Shown: positions 17,266 through 25,277 of the stretch, piece by piece
Layout of the letters: every line of letters starts with the position of its first letter
Numbering within the stretch: the first letter of the stretch is position 1
Source: an uncultured Isoptericola sp.
GTDB taxonomy: Bacteria; Actinomycetota; Actinomycetes; Actinomycetales; Cellulomonadaceae
Reading direction: 5' to 3'
Length of the DNA: 64,000 nucleotides
Assembly: GCA_947497265.1 (NCBI GenBank)
Contig: CANMFP010000002.1
Location: 496,001-560,000, forward strand
Program-made: the position numbers and the translations under genes
The notes under the pieces: generated by a model
What the model saw: the letters and a program-made list of their open reading frames with translations, nothing else
Database searches by the model: none
What the model was told of the DNA's origin: nothing

Positions 17266-17832
17266 TCAGTCCGCGTCCCGGGCAGCTCGAGCCGCACCGA
17301 GCTCGGAGCTCTCACCAGCAGTGGACAGCTTCCCCGACGCCGACTCGAGGTGTGCCCGCACGAACCAGTGGAACTGCTCCAGGTCGCCCAGGTGCCCGAT
17401 CAGCATGTCGTTGGTGACGTCGTCGAGCTCCTCGGTCGCCTTGGCGGCCTCGCGATGTGCGGTGATGACGCCCTCGTAGACCTCGTCGAGCGCGCCGAGG
17501 TGCTCGATGGTCGTGGCCCTGCCGAGGTGGTAGTCCTCCCAGGTGCGGGACGCGACGAGGGCTCCCGGCGTGCCCACGGGCTCCGCACCGAGCGTCGCGA
17601 TCCGCTCGGCTGTGGCGTCCGTCATCAGGCGCACCGCGTCGACCTGCGGGTCGAGCATCTCGTGCACCGCGATGAAGTGCGGGCCCACTACGTTCCAGTG
17701 GACGTGCTTGAGGGTCAGGTGCAGGTCGGTGAGCGAGTTCAGCCGGTCCTGCAGGATCTCGGCGACCTTCGCACCGTCCTCGGCCGTCAGCGACGGCACG
17801 GTATAGGTGGGCACGTGCTTGGCAGCGGACAT
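17266..17832 (-). CDS. dps: Dps family DNA-protecting ferritin-like protein
   Basis: A 188-residue ferritin-like four-helix protein expected to form dodecamers that oxidise and store iron and shield DNA under stress. The ferroxidase region shows the family pattern (LKHVHWNVVGPHFIAVHEML followed by DPQVDAVRLMTD), with His, Asp and Glu ligands at the dimer interface. The ATG at 17832 has a strong AAGGAG about six bases upstream; upstream in-frame sequence is not used. It ends 14 bases from the convergent MFS gene and lies 64 bases downstream of dnaG on the same strand. Confidence 0.94.
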   Translation of the reverse strand: MSAAKHVPTYTVPSLTAEDGAKVAEILQDRLNSLTDLHLTLKHVHWNVVGPHFIAVHEMLDPQVDAVRLMTDATAERIATLGAEPVGTPGALVASRTWEDYHLGRATTIEHLGALDEVYEGVITAHREAAKATEELDDVTNDMLIGHLGDLEQFHWFVRAHLESASGKLSTAGESSELGAARAARDAD

Positions 17833-17896
17833 CAGCAGCTCCTTCTCTCGGGTCCGCCCATCGTGCCCAGGTGTGCTCGCCGCCGCGACCGGGGCG

Positions 17897-19852
17897 TCAC
17901 GCGCTGTCGCGCAGCTCGCGACGCTCCTTCTCGATCGCGACGAGGCGTTCGAAGGCGATCCGGTAGGCCTCGGCGTCCGCAGCCGGGTCGAGCCGCTGGA
18001 CGCGGCTCTTGGCATCCGCGATGCGGCGCGTGAGGCCGAGGTCGATGACCTTGCGGACGACGTCGGCCACGTAGGCCGCGATCACGTTCTCCCGGTCCTC
18101 GGGCACGGGAGCCACGGCCAGCTCCGTGACGAGGGGTCCGACGGCGTCGCCAGCCTCTTCGACCACCGACTCGACCCAGCGGCTCCCGCCGAGCCCTCGG
18201 CCGGTGCCGACGCCGCCGGCCGCCCGGACGGCTGCGTGCACGGCACGCCACGCGGGCGTGGCGAACGCGTCCTCGTCCAGCCCGTCGAACGTCGCGGGGA
18301 CGTGCTGGGGATACTGCAGCGCGACGACCAGGGCGAGCCGCTCGATGCGCGCCACCGGGTCGCGCGGGTCCGGTGCCGTCACCAGGGGCGTGACCGGCCC
18401 GTCCGTGCCCGACGCCGGCGCCTCGGCGCGCGAGCCCCGGACGTCGCGCTCGTCCCGCCGTCGGCCCGGCGCAGGGCGTCCGGAGACGCTGCCCACCTCT
18501 CGGCGGACCTCGTCCGGGTCGAGGCCGATCCACCGGGCGAGAGAGCGGCTGTAGCCGAGCTGCATCGAGCGGTCACGGATACCGGCCACGAGCGGCGCCG
18601 CTGCTCGCAGCGCGCCCACCCGGCCCTCGACGGTCTCGAGGTCGTAGGCGTCCAGGGTGGTGCGGATGACGAACTCGAACAGCGGGACACGGCCGTCCAC
18701 GAGGGACTTGACCGCCTCGGGGCCGCGAGCCATGCGCAGGTCGCAGGGATCCATGCCGCTCGGCTCGACGGCCACGAACGTCTGGGCGTGGAAACGCTGG
18801 TCCTCGCCGAACGCCCGCATCGCCGCCTTCTGCCCGGCGGCGTCGCCGTCGAACGTGAAGATGATCTCGCCGCCCAGGGAGGCACCCGAGGCGAGCTGGA
18901 GGCCGCCACCGGCGGTGGTGTCCCCCATGAGCCGCCGCACCACCTTGGCGTGGTCGCCGCCGAACGCGGTACCGCAGGTCGCCACGGCCACCTCCACGCC
19001 GGACAGGTGGGCCGCCATGACGTCGGTGTACCCCTCCACGATCACCACGCGCTTGGACTGCGCGATCGCACGCTTGGCCAGGTCGATGCCGTACAGGACG
19101 TGCGCCTTCTTGTAGAGGCTGGTCTCGGGGGTGTTGAGGTACTTGGGTCCCTGGTCCTCGTCGAACAGCTTGCGTGCGCCGAAGCCGATGACCGCACCGG
19201 TGACGTCGCGGATCGGCCAGACGAGCCGGCCGCGGAAGCGGTCGTAGATGCCGCGCTGGCCCTGGCTGACGAGCCCGGAGGCAACGAGCTCCGCCTGGGT
19301 GAAGCCGCGGCCCTGCAGGTGGCGCATCAGTGCGTCCCATCCGGTGGGCGCGAAGCCGAGACCGAACGTCTCGGCGTCGTCGCGGCCGAAGCTGCGCTCG
19401 GCGAGGAACGCCCGCGCGGCCTGCGCCCCGGGGGCGAAGAGCTGGTCGGCGTAGAACTCCGCGGCGACGCGGTGGGCCTCGATGAGCCGCTGCCGCCGTC
19501 CCGGCTCCTCCCGGGGTCCGCGCTGGGCGGCACCGCCGGTTCGCGAGTCCTCGTAGCGCAGCTGCATGCCGACCCGGTCCGCGAGGTGCTCGACGGCGTC
19601 GGTGAAGCCCATGCCGTCGATCTTCTGCACGAACGAGATGACGTCGCCGCCCTCGCCGCAGCCGAAGCAGTGCCAGCGGCCGACCCCCGGGCGCACGTGG
19701 AACGACGGCGTGCGCTCGTCGTGGAAGGGGCAGAGACCCTTCATCGAGCCGACGCCGGCCGTCTTCAGGGTGACGTACGCCGAGACGATCTCCTCGATCC
19801 GCGCGCGCTCGCGAACGGCCTCGACGTCCTCCCGTTTGATCAGCCCAGCCAC
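17897..19852 (-). CDS. dnaG: DNA primase
   Basis: Synthesises RNA primers for the replication fork. The 651 residues show the CHC2 zinc finger (Cys41, His44, Cys62, Cys65), the RNA polymerase-like core with EGYTDV, and the TOPRIM motif FTFDGDAAG for metal binding. A DnaB-helicase-binding C-terminal region follows a Pro/Arg-rich linker at about residue 440-480. Length is normal for actinobacterial DnaG. Usually dgt lies directly upstream; here an AraC/VOC/GrpB block separates them. Confidence 0.96.
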   Translation of the reverse strand: MAGLIKREDVEAVRERARIEEIVSAYVTLKTAGVGSMKGLCPFHDERTPSFHVRPGVGRWHCFGCGEGGDVISFVQKIDGMGFTDAVEHLADRVGMQLRYEDSRTGGAAQRGPREEPGRRQRLIEAHRVAAEFYADQLFAPGAQAARAFLAERSFGRDDAETFGLGFAPTGWDALMRHLQGRGFTQAELVASGLVSQGQRGIYDRFRGRLVWPIRDVTGAVIGFGARKLFDEDQGPKYLNTPETSLYKKAHVLYGIDLAKRAIAQSKRVVIVEGYTDVMAAHLSGVEVAVATCGTAFGGDHAKVVRRLMGDTTAGGGLQLASGASLGGEIIFTFDGDAAGQKAAMRAFGEDQRFHAQTFVAVEPSGMDPCDLRMARGPEAVKSLVDGRVPLFEFVIRTTLDAYDLETVEGRVGALRAAAPLVAGIRDRSMQLGYSRSLARWIGLDPDEVRREVGSVSGRPAPGRRRDERDVRGSRAEAPASGTDGPVTPLVTAPDPRDPVARIERLALVVALQYPQHVPATFDGLDEDAFATPAWRAVHAAVRAAGGVGTGRGLGGSRWVESVVEEAGDAVGPLVTELAVAPVPEDRENVIAAYVADVVRKVIDLGLTRRIADAKSRVQRLDPAADAEAYRIAFERLVAIEKERRELRDSA

Positions 19853-19861
19853 GCAGGGAGT

Positions 19862-20743
19862 CTATGCCCGGGAGAGAGCCCCCTCCCGCGCTCGTGCACA
19901 ACGCCGGGCGTAGGCGGCCGGTGTCGTGCCGAGGACGCGGGCGAAGTCGGCCCCGAGGTGCGCCTGGTCGTAGTAGCCGACCGTTGTCGCCAGCATGGCG
20001 AGGTCGGCCGAGGGGTCCGCTGCGAGCGCCTCCGCCGCCACGTGCACCCGGTGGCGCGCCAGCACCCACTTGGGGCTCACGCCGACCCAGTGGGCGAACA
20101 GCCGCTGCAGCGTGCGTGGTGTGGTCCCGGCGAGCGTCGCGAGGTCGGGCACGGTGGCGTGCGGGCCGACGGCGCCGCTCACGACCGCGCTCAGTACGTC
20201 GGCCACCTGGGCGAGCGCCGCGGCCGACCGCCGGGTGCGCCCGCGCTCCGCGGCGGCGAGCAGCAGGGGCGTCACCGCGGCGACCGCCTCGGCGTCGCGC
20301 CCGTCCCGCGCCGCGAGGACGGCTGCTGCTCCCGCGGTGCCGGCCGCCGGTCCGAGCACCCGTTCGGCGGGCAGCACGACGTCGGGCCGGACGGAGTCCG
20401 GGTGGTCGACCAGCAGGCGCAGCGCTCCGGGGCGGAGCTTGGTCCCGACGACGGCGCCGCTCCCTCGCAGCGTCCGGTCGAACAGCCCGGAGGGGATGCC
20501 GTGTGCGGCGAACACGTCGGCCTCGGCGACGACATTGGCGTGCGGGTGCGGGATGACGGTCTGAGTGAACTCCGCGCCGGGCGGCAGGTCCCAGCGGATC
20601 ACCCAGTGCCGCTCGACGACGTCGGCCAGGTCGGGTGCCGGCTCCAGCCGGACGAGCTCGAACGCGCGGCGCGCCGCCGCCGGGTCCACGATGCCCGCCT
20701 CGCCCCGTGGCCCGGGCACCGGTCGCTCGAACACCTGTCGCAT
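19862..20743 (-). CDS. AraC family transcriptional regulator
   Basis: A 293-residue regulator. The C-terminal AraC/XylS helix-turn-helix pair is visible (TVPDLATLAGTTPRTLQRLF and the conserved DLAMLATTVGYYDQAHLGADF). The N-terminal half (VVERHWVIRWDLPPG, QTVIPHPHANVV) matches the cupin-like DUF6597 ligand region. The ATG at 20743 has GGAAGA two bases upstream, overlapped by a palindrome. It is divergent from a VOC-family gene that it probably controls. Its stop lies nine bases before dnaG begins, so read-through into dnaG is possible. Confidence 0.9.
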   Translation of the reverse strand: MRQVFERPVPGPRGEAGIVDPAAARRAFELVRLEPAPDLADVVERHWVIRWDLPPGAEFTQTVIPHPHANVVAEADVFAAHGIPSGLFDRTLRGSGAVVGTKLRPGALRLLVDHPDSVRPDVVLPAERVLGPAAGTAGAAAVLAARDGRDAEAVAAVTPLLLAAAERGRTRRSAAALAQVADVLSAVVSGAVGPHATVPDLATLAGTTPRTLQRLFAHWVGVSPKWVLARHRVHVAAEALAADPSADLAMLATTVGYYDQAHLGADFARVLGTTPAAYARRCARAREGALSRA

Positions 20744-20756
20744 TCTTCCAAGAATG
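20741..20756. promoter_or_regulatory. Inverted repeat over the AraC-regulator start codon
   Basis: CATTCTT-CC-AAGAATG is a perfect 7-bp inverted repeat with a two-base centre. Its left end is the regulator's own start codon. Its location in the divergent AraC/VOC promoter region suggests an operator or an RNA hairpin hiding the start. Confidence 0.45.
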
Positions 20757-20812
20757 GCACGCACCGCCGACAGCACCATGGGAGCACGACCACCACCAGA
20801 CCGGGAGGAACC

Positions 20813-21271
20813 ATGGACCTGTCCCCGCTGCACCCCAACCTGACCGTCGCCGACCCCCGTGCCGCCATCGACTTCTACGTCGCCGGCCTCGGCGCCGAGC
20901 TCCTCGACGAGATCACCGCCGGCGACGCGATCATCCACTCCGACCTGAGGATCACGACGGCGCGCGGCAGCTCGACGTTCACCGTGGCCGCGGCGTTCCC
21001 GGGGGCCGGCGCCGTCGCTCCCGAGCCGGACGGCGGCACGACGGCGTCGTTCACGCTGCACGTCGAGGACACCGACGCCGCGCACGACCGCGCCGTCGCG
21101 GCGGGCGCCACCAGCGTGCAGCCTCCGGAGGACTGGTTCCCCGGCTTCCGGCAGGCCGCCGTGCGATGCCCTGCCGGGCACCGCTGGTTCCTCGTGACCG
21201 TCGCCGACCACGTCACCACCGCGGACATCCAGCGGGCCAGCGACGCGTGGATGGCCGACCAGCAGTCGTGA
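20813..21271 (+). CDS. VOC superfamily (glyoxalase/bleomycin-resistance-like) protein
   Basis: A 152-residue protein with the two beta-alpha-beta-beta-beta modules of the vicinal oxygen chelate fold. The N-terminal module (HPNLTVADPRAAIDFYVAGL) and the C-terminal module (TLHVEDTDAAHDRAVAAGAT then PPEDWFPGFRQAAVRCPAGH) resemble PhnB-like/glyoxalase members. Metal ligands are not certain. The ribosome binding site GGGAGGA lies just before the ATG at 20813. It is divergent from the AraC regulator, which probably governs it. The substrate is unknown. Confidence 0.87.
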   Translation: MDLSPLHPNLTVADPRAAIDFYVAGLGAELLDEITAGDAIIHSDLRITTARGSSTFTVAAAFPGAGAVAPEPDGGTTASFTLHVEDTDAAHDRAVAAGATSVQPPEDWFPGFRQAAVRCPAGHRWFLVTVADHVTTADIQRASDAWMADQQS

Positions 21272-21334
21272 CGTCGTTGCGGCGACGGGCCGGTGCCGCA
21301 CCGGCGCCGCCCGCGTCCGGATAGGGTGCGGAGA

Positions 21335-21940
21335 ATGCCCACCGCCGCGCAGATCGTGACCTTCGACGACGCACCCGGACCACCCGGCAGCACGCCGTGG
21401 GTGGACGGCGCCCTCCTCGAGACCGACGTGGCGATCGCCGACCACGACCCGGCCTGGGCAGACCGCTTCGCGCAGGTCGAGAGCCTGGTCCGCGGGGCGC
21501 TGGACTTCCGCGCGCTCGTCGTGGAGCACGTGGGGTCCACCGCGGTGCCGGGCCTGCCGGCCAAGCCGATCATCGACATCGACCTCACGGTCGCCGACTC
21601 CACCGACGAGCAGGCGTACGTGCCCGCCCTGACCGCTGCCGGGTTCGTGCTCCGCGTGCGCGAGCCGTGGTGGTACGAGCACCGGTGCCTCCGCCACGAC
21701 GGCCTGCCGACCAACCTGCACGTCTGGTCCCCGGGGAGCCCGGAGGCGTTCCGGCACCGCCTGTTCCGCGACTGGCTGCGCTCCGCGCCCGAGGACCGCG
21801 CCCGCTACGGGCACGCCAAGCTCGCAGCGGCCGAGGCGGCGAACGCGGCCGGAGAGCACGTCATGCAGTACAACGCCCGCAAGCAGCAGGTCGTGCGGGA
21901 GATCTACGCGCGCGCCTTCGCCGCGGCAGGGCTCGTCTGA
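21335..21940 (+). CDS. GrpB/UPF0157 family protein (nucleotidyltransferase-like fold)
   Basis: A 201-residue member of the GrpB family (related to the C-terminal part of some CoaE proteins), recognised by DHDPAWADRFAQVESLVRGA, the nucleotidyltransferase-like VEHVGSTAVPGLPAKPIIDIDL, and NLHVWSPGSPEAFRHRLFRDWLR. The pattern GS...DxD is retained, so catalytic activity is possible but undefined. It follows the VOC gene by 63 bases on the same strand and may share its transcript. It is convergent with dgt, with 20 bases between them. Confidence 0.88.
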   Translation: MPTAAQIVTFDDAPGPPGSTPWVDGALLETDVAIADHDPAWADRFAQVESLVRGALDFRALVVEHVGSTAVPGLPAKPIIDIDLTVADSTDEQAYVPALTAAGFVLRVREPWWYEHRCLRHDGLPTNLHVWSPGSPEAFRHRLFRDWLRSAPEDRARYGHAKLAAAEAANAAGEHVMQYNARKQQVVREIYARAFAAAGLV

Positions 21941-21960
21941 CCCGCCGGCCCGGTACGCGG

Positions 21961-23292
21961 TCAGTCGCCGCGCACCAGCCGCGCGTGCAGCTGCATCGCC
22001 GAGACGTCGGTGAGCGAGGCCACCTGGTCGACGACGACGCGCAGCCGGGCGTCGTCGTCGGCCGCCTCGGCCCAGTCGGCCGCGAAGGCCGGCTCCAGCG
22101 CTACCGGCGCCCGGTCCGCGATCGCCGTCACCAGGTCGGCGATGATCTCCCGCTGCGCACCGTAGACCGGCTCGGACTCGCGCGGCGCCATCACGTAGGT
22201 CACGGCCACGCCCTTGAGCGCGAGGATCTCGTCGGCCGTGTCGTCCGGGACCACCAGCCGGGCGGAGTACCGGGTGAGCGGGCCGTCGCCGTAGACGTCA
22301 CGCGTCGCGCGCTGCGCCGCACCGCTGAACCGGCCGATGAGCTGGCTCGTGGCGTCCTTGAGCGCGGCGAGCGACCGCCGTGAGCCGTCGAAGTCGGTCA
22401 CGAGATGGCCGGTGCCCAGCAGCCGGCACAGGGCGGCGTCGAGCGCCTCGGGGTCGTGCCAGTCGCCGTACCAGGACCGCACGTGCTCCACCACCCGCCG
22501 GCGCTCGGACTCGTCGTCCAGCAGGCGCAGGTCCACCCGGCCGCCGACCACGGCGTCCTCGACGTCGTGCACCGAGTAGCTGATGTCGTCGGCCAGGTCC
22601 ATCACCTGGGCCTCCATGCAGCGCACTCCCCCGCGCGGCGCTCCCTGGCGCAGCCACGCGAACACCGGGGCGTCGTCCGGGTAGACACCGAACTTGTGGG
22701 TGGAGCGGCCGTCGGGCCGTGGCGGTCCCTCGCCGAGACGCCACGGGTACTTGACGCTGGCGTCCAGCGAGGCACGCGTGAGGTTCAGACCGCGGGGGGC
22801 GCCGTCGTCGGCGATGATCTTCGGCTCGAGGCGGGTCAGGAGGCGCAGCGTCTGCGCGTTGCCCTCGAACCCGCCGATGCCGGCCGCGATGTCCGCGAGC
22901 GCTCGCTCGCCGTTGTGCCCGAACGGCGGGTGGCCGAGGTCGTGCGTCAGGCAGGCGGTGTCCACGAGGTCGGGGTCGCAGCCCAGCGCGCGGCCCATCT
23001 CCCGCCCCACCTGGGCGACCTCGAGAGAGTGGGTCAGGCGGGTCCGCACGAAGTCGTCGCTGCCGGGGGTGAGCACCTGGGTCTTGGCGCCGAGGCGGCG
23101 CAGCCCCGAGGAGTGCACCACCCGCGCCCGGTCCCGCTCGAAGGGCGTGCGGTGCTTGGACTTGGCGGGCTCGGCCGCCCACCGCTCGGTGTCGGCGTCG
23201 GTATACGACGCCGTACCCTCCTCGCCCGGGGCGGGGCGCGGCCCGGTCCCGACGACGGTCGGGTCGAACGCGTCCTGCGAGAACGTCTGCAC
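21961..23292 (-). CDS. dgt: Deoxyguanosinetriphosphate triphosphohydrolase-like protein
   Basis: HD-domain dNTP hydrolase, 443 residues, that releases deoxynucleoside and triphosphate. The HD motif is complete: RTRLTHSLEVAQ (first His), LTHDLGHPPFGHNGE (HD pair), and the later DLADDISYSVHDVED (second Asp). The region KSKHRTPFERDRARVVHSSG is typical of the family. In many actinobacteria dgt is followed directly by dnaG; here three accessory genes intervene. The ATG at 23292 is the only good start. Confidence 0.93.
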   Translation of the reverse strand: MQTFSQDAFDPTVVGTGPRPAPGEEGTASYTDADTERWAAEPAKSKHRTPFERDRARVVHSSGLRRLGAKTQVLTPGSDDFVRTRLTHSLEVAQVGREMGRALGCDPDLVDTACLTHDLGHPPFGHNGERALADIAAGIGGFEGNAQTLRLLTRLEPKIIADDGAPRGLNLTRASLDASVKYPWRLGEGPPRPDGRSTHKFGVYPDDAPVFAWLRQGAPRGGVRCMEAQVMDLADDISYSVHDVEDAVVGGRVDLRLLDDESERRRVVEHVRSWYGDWHDPEALDAALCRLLGTGHLVTDFDGSRRSLAALKDATSQLIGRFSGAAQRATRDVYGDGPLTRYSARLVVPDDTADEILALKGVAVTYVMAPRESEPVYGAQREIIADLVTAIADRAPVALEPAFAADWAEAADDDARLRVVVDQVASLTDVSAMQLHARLVRGD

Positions 23293-23325
23293 GCAGGTCA
23301 GCCTACCGACCGGGACCGACGGACC

Positions 23326-24069
23326 TCACAGCGTCAGCGCGCGGTAGACCGCGGTCCGCAGCTCCTGCTCCCACGCCGCGTACTGCGGCATGCCTGCCTC
23401 GCGGGCGAAGGAGAGCTCGGCCTCGACGTCGTAGGGCAGCCGCACCAGGCGCAGGGCGAACGGCGCGGGGCCGACGGCGCCGGGCACGCCCTCGAGGATC
23501 GCGTAGCTCGCGCTCGGCTCGTCGAGGGCGTTGCCGACGCTGCCCGTGTTGAACAGCGTGCGGCCCCGGCGGGTCCGCTGGTAGGCGGCGTGGACGTCGC
23601 CGTAGCCCACCATGTCGGGCTCCGGGCCGGGACCGGTGAGCTCGGTCGCGGCGAACATGCCGTCGAACTCCTCGCGCGTGTGGTCCACGTGAACACGCAC
23701 GTGGACGCTGGTCGCCGAGGCGTGGAAGAGCCGGACGCGGCGTCCGGAGAGCTCCAGGTCGTGGCACAGCGGGCGCGCCCGGATCGCCGCCAGCCGCTCG
23801 GGGCCGACCTCGTCGCGCCACCACACCATCTCCGGCGCGCCGTCGTCGGGGATCTGCGGCAGGAAGTCGTCCCAGTTGCCGCGGACGTTGACCTCGCACA
23901 CCTGCGTGGTGCGGTCGACGACGGCGCGCCCGCGCGGCCCCTTGCCGACGTCGTCGCCCAGGTTGACGATGCGCTCGATGCCGCGCGCCGCGACGTCCGC
24001 GAGGACCGCCTCCAGCGCGGTGAGGTTGCCATGGACGTCGGAGATGATCGCGATCCGCTCGGTGGCCAC
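23326..24069 (-). CDS. Calcineurin-like metallophosphoesterase
   Basis: A 247-residue phosphodiesterase/phosphatase of the YfcE/MJ0936-like group. Metal-binding motifs are visible in order: ISDVHGN (D, H), LGDDVGKGP (GDxxxxGP), VRGNWD (GNWD in place of GNHD), and the closing GYGDVHAAY and NTGSVGN. The GNHD-to-GNWD change affects a residue that normally protonates the leaving group, so activity may differ. The GTG at 24069 has GGGAG eight bases upstream; a GTG at 24084 is an alternative adding five residues. The substrate is unknown. Confidence 0.87.
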   Translation of the reverse strand: MATERIAIISDVHGNLTALEAVLADVAARGIERIVNLGDDVGKGPRGRAVVDRTTQVCEVNVRGNWDDFLPQIPDDGAPEMVWWRDEVGPERLAAIRARPLCHDLELSGRRVRLFHASATSVHVRVHVDHTREEFDGMFAATELTGPGPEPDMVGYGDVHAAYQRTRRGRTLFNTGSVGNALDEPSASYAILEGVPGAVGPAPFALRLVRLPYDVEAELSFAREAGMPQYAAWEQELRTAVYRALTL

Positions 24070-24093
24070 GCCCGATGCTCCCACAGCCGACGG

Positions 24094-24609
24094 CTACGCC
24101 CGCCCCGTCCTCTCGAGGACGCCGCGCAGGTAGTCGATCTGCGCGGCGTGCTCCAGGGAGTCGACGGCGATACTCACGAGGCGGGCACCGAGCGTCACCG
24201 GCGGGTCCCACGACCGGTCGACCACAGTCTCCAGGTCGACGTCGGCCAGACCGGTGAGCACGTCGAGGGACTCGTTCTGGACGTCCTCGACGTAGCCCAG
24301 CAGCAGCTCGGCAGGTGCGCGTACCGCTGCGACGTCGTCCGCGGTGTGGCCGTTGCCGGAGTCCTCCGGGCCGAACGGCAGCGCGAACTTCTCGTCCCAC
24401 GCGCCCGCGGTCCACACCTGTTCACGCTCGCAGGCTTCGGACACCTGCAGGTCCTGCCCCCGTGCGGCGTGCCAGGCGAGCCACGCGATGGTGTTCGACG
24501 CCGGGTCGAGCCGTGCCGTCAGGGCGTGGTCGGACACCCCCTCGACGCCACGGCGCAGCGTGGGCCCGATCCGTGCGTACAGGTCCTCCAGCAGCTGCAT
24601 GCCGTCCAT
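24094..24609 (-). CDS. DinB-like / mycothiol-dependent maleylpyruvate isomerase-fold protein
   Basis: A 171-residue four-helix bundle protein of the DinB/MDMPI-N superfamily, recognised by NTIAWLAWHAARGQDLQ (metal-binding His in the second helix) and the C-terminal DSLEHAAQIDYLRGVL (second His pair). In actinobacteria these proteins often work with mycothiol or act as metal-dependent transferases, but the substrate is unknown. GGAGG precedes the ATG at 24609 by four bases. The next gene downstream on the same strand is the phosphoesterase, 24 bases away, so the two may be co-transcribed. Confidence 0.8.
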   Translation of the reverse strand: MDGMQLLEDLYARIGPTLRRGVEGVSDHALTARLDPASNTIAWLAWHAARGQDLQVSEACEREQVWTAGAWDEKFALPFGPEDSGNGHTADDVAAVRAPAELLLGYVEDVQNESLDVLTGLADVDLETVVDRSWDPPVTLGARLVSIAVDSLEHAAQIDYLRGVLERTGRA

Positions 24610-24650
24610 CAGTCCTCCGTGCTTCCGGGTGGTTCGGCTCGGGGCGGGCC

Positions 24651-25223
24651 TCAGCGTCGGCGGCGGCCGATCGCCCACCCGGCGGCGAGCGCGATCGCGA
24701 TCCCGACGGCCTGACCGCCGAGGATCACCTTGTTCAGGTCGAGCACGGGCTGCCAGCGGGCACCCTCCGGCGAGACGACGTAGACGCCGAGCGGCTTGAC
24801 CTGGAGACCGAAGCCGCCGCCCCCGCCCCCACCTTCGCCCGACCCTTCGCCGTGGGTCTCGGCGCGGATCTCGCCCTGGGCGTCACCGGAGGCGTCACCC
24901 GCGTCGGACCCGTTCGCCGAGTCGTCGCCGGGCTCGTCGGCAGCCCTGGAGCGCGAACCGAGCTGGAAGCTCCGGGACCAGCCGCCGAGGTGGCCGGAGC
25001 CCTTCCCCGTGCCGGTCCCCTGCCCGGAGCCGTGGCCTGCGCCCGTGCCGCCGCCACCTCCGGAGCCCGTGCCGATCCCGCCCCAGACCTTGGCGACGGG
25101 GATGACGAGGTGGCCCTGATGCTCATAGGGCTCGCCGTACGCGCGGCGCACGGAGAACGAGTCGTCGGCGGCGTCGGTGAGGCGCCCGAGATCCGGGGTG
25201 TAGCTGCGCGTGTCATCCGTCAT
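24651..25223 (-). CDS. GerW/YtfJ-like family protein
   Basis: A 190-residue protein with three parts: an N-terminal conserved strand region (VRRAYGEPYEHQGHLVIPVAKV), a long Gly/Ser/Asp-rich low-complexity stretch at about residues 50-135, and the C-terminal FGLQVKPLGVYVVSPEGARWQPVLDLNKVILGGQ ending in a membrane segment and an Arg tail. This is the layout of the GerW (YtfJ) family, first known from Bacillus spores but widespread in non-sporulating actinobacteria, where its role is unknown. It probably sits at the membrane. It stands alone, 54 bases upstream of the malG 3' end. Confidence 0.82.
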   Translation of the reverse strand: MTDDTRSYTPDLGRLTDAADDSFSVRRAYGEPYEHQGHLVIPVAKVWGGIGTGSGGGGGTGAGHGSGQGTGTGKGSGHLGGWSRSFQLGSRSRAADEPGDDSANGSDAGDASGDAQGEIRAETHGEGSGEGGGGGGGFGLQVKPLGVYVVSPEGARWQPVLDLNKVILGGQAVGIAIALAAGWAIGRRRR

Positions 25224-25277
25224 GTGCTCAGGCTATGGCCGCGGTGTGACCACCGCCACAGGCCGGGCCGATGTTCG

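Noticed and set aside
22405-24714. 769-codon plus-strand frame opposite dgt, the phosphoesterase and the DinB-like gene
   Set aside because: It spans three convincing minus-strand genes and has no recognisable motif.
24651-25223. Evidence that the organism forms endospores (GerW/YtfJ-like gene)
   Set aside because: The family occurs widely in non-sporulating actinobacteria, and no other sporulation gene is in the window.
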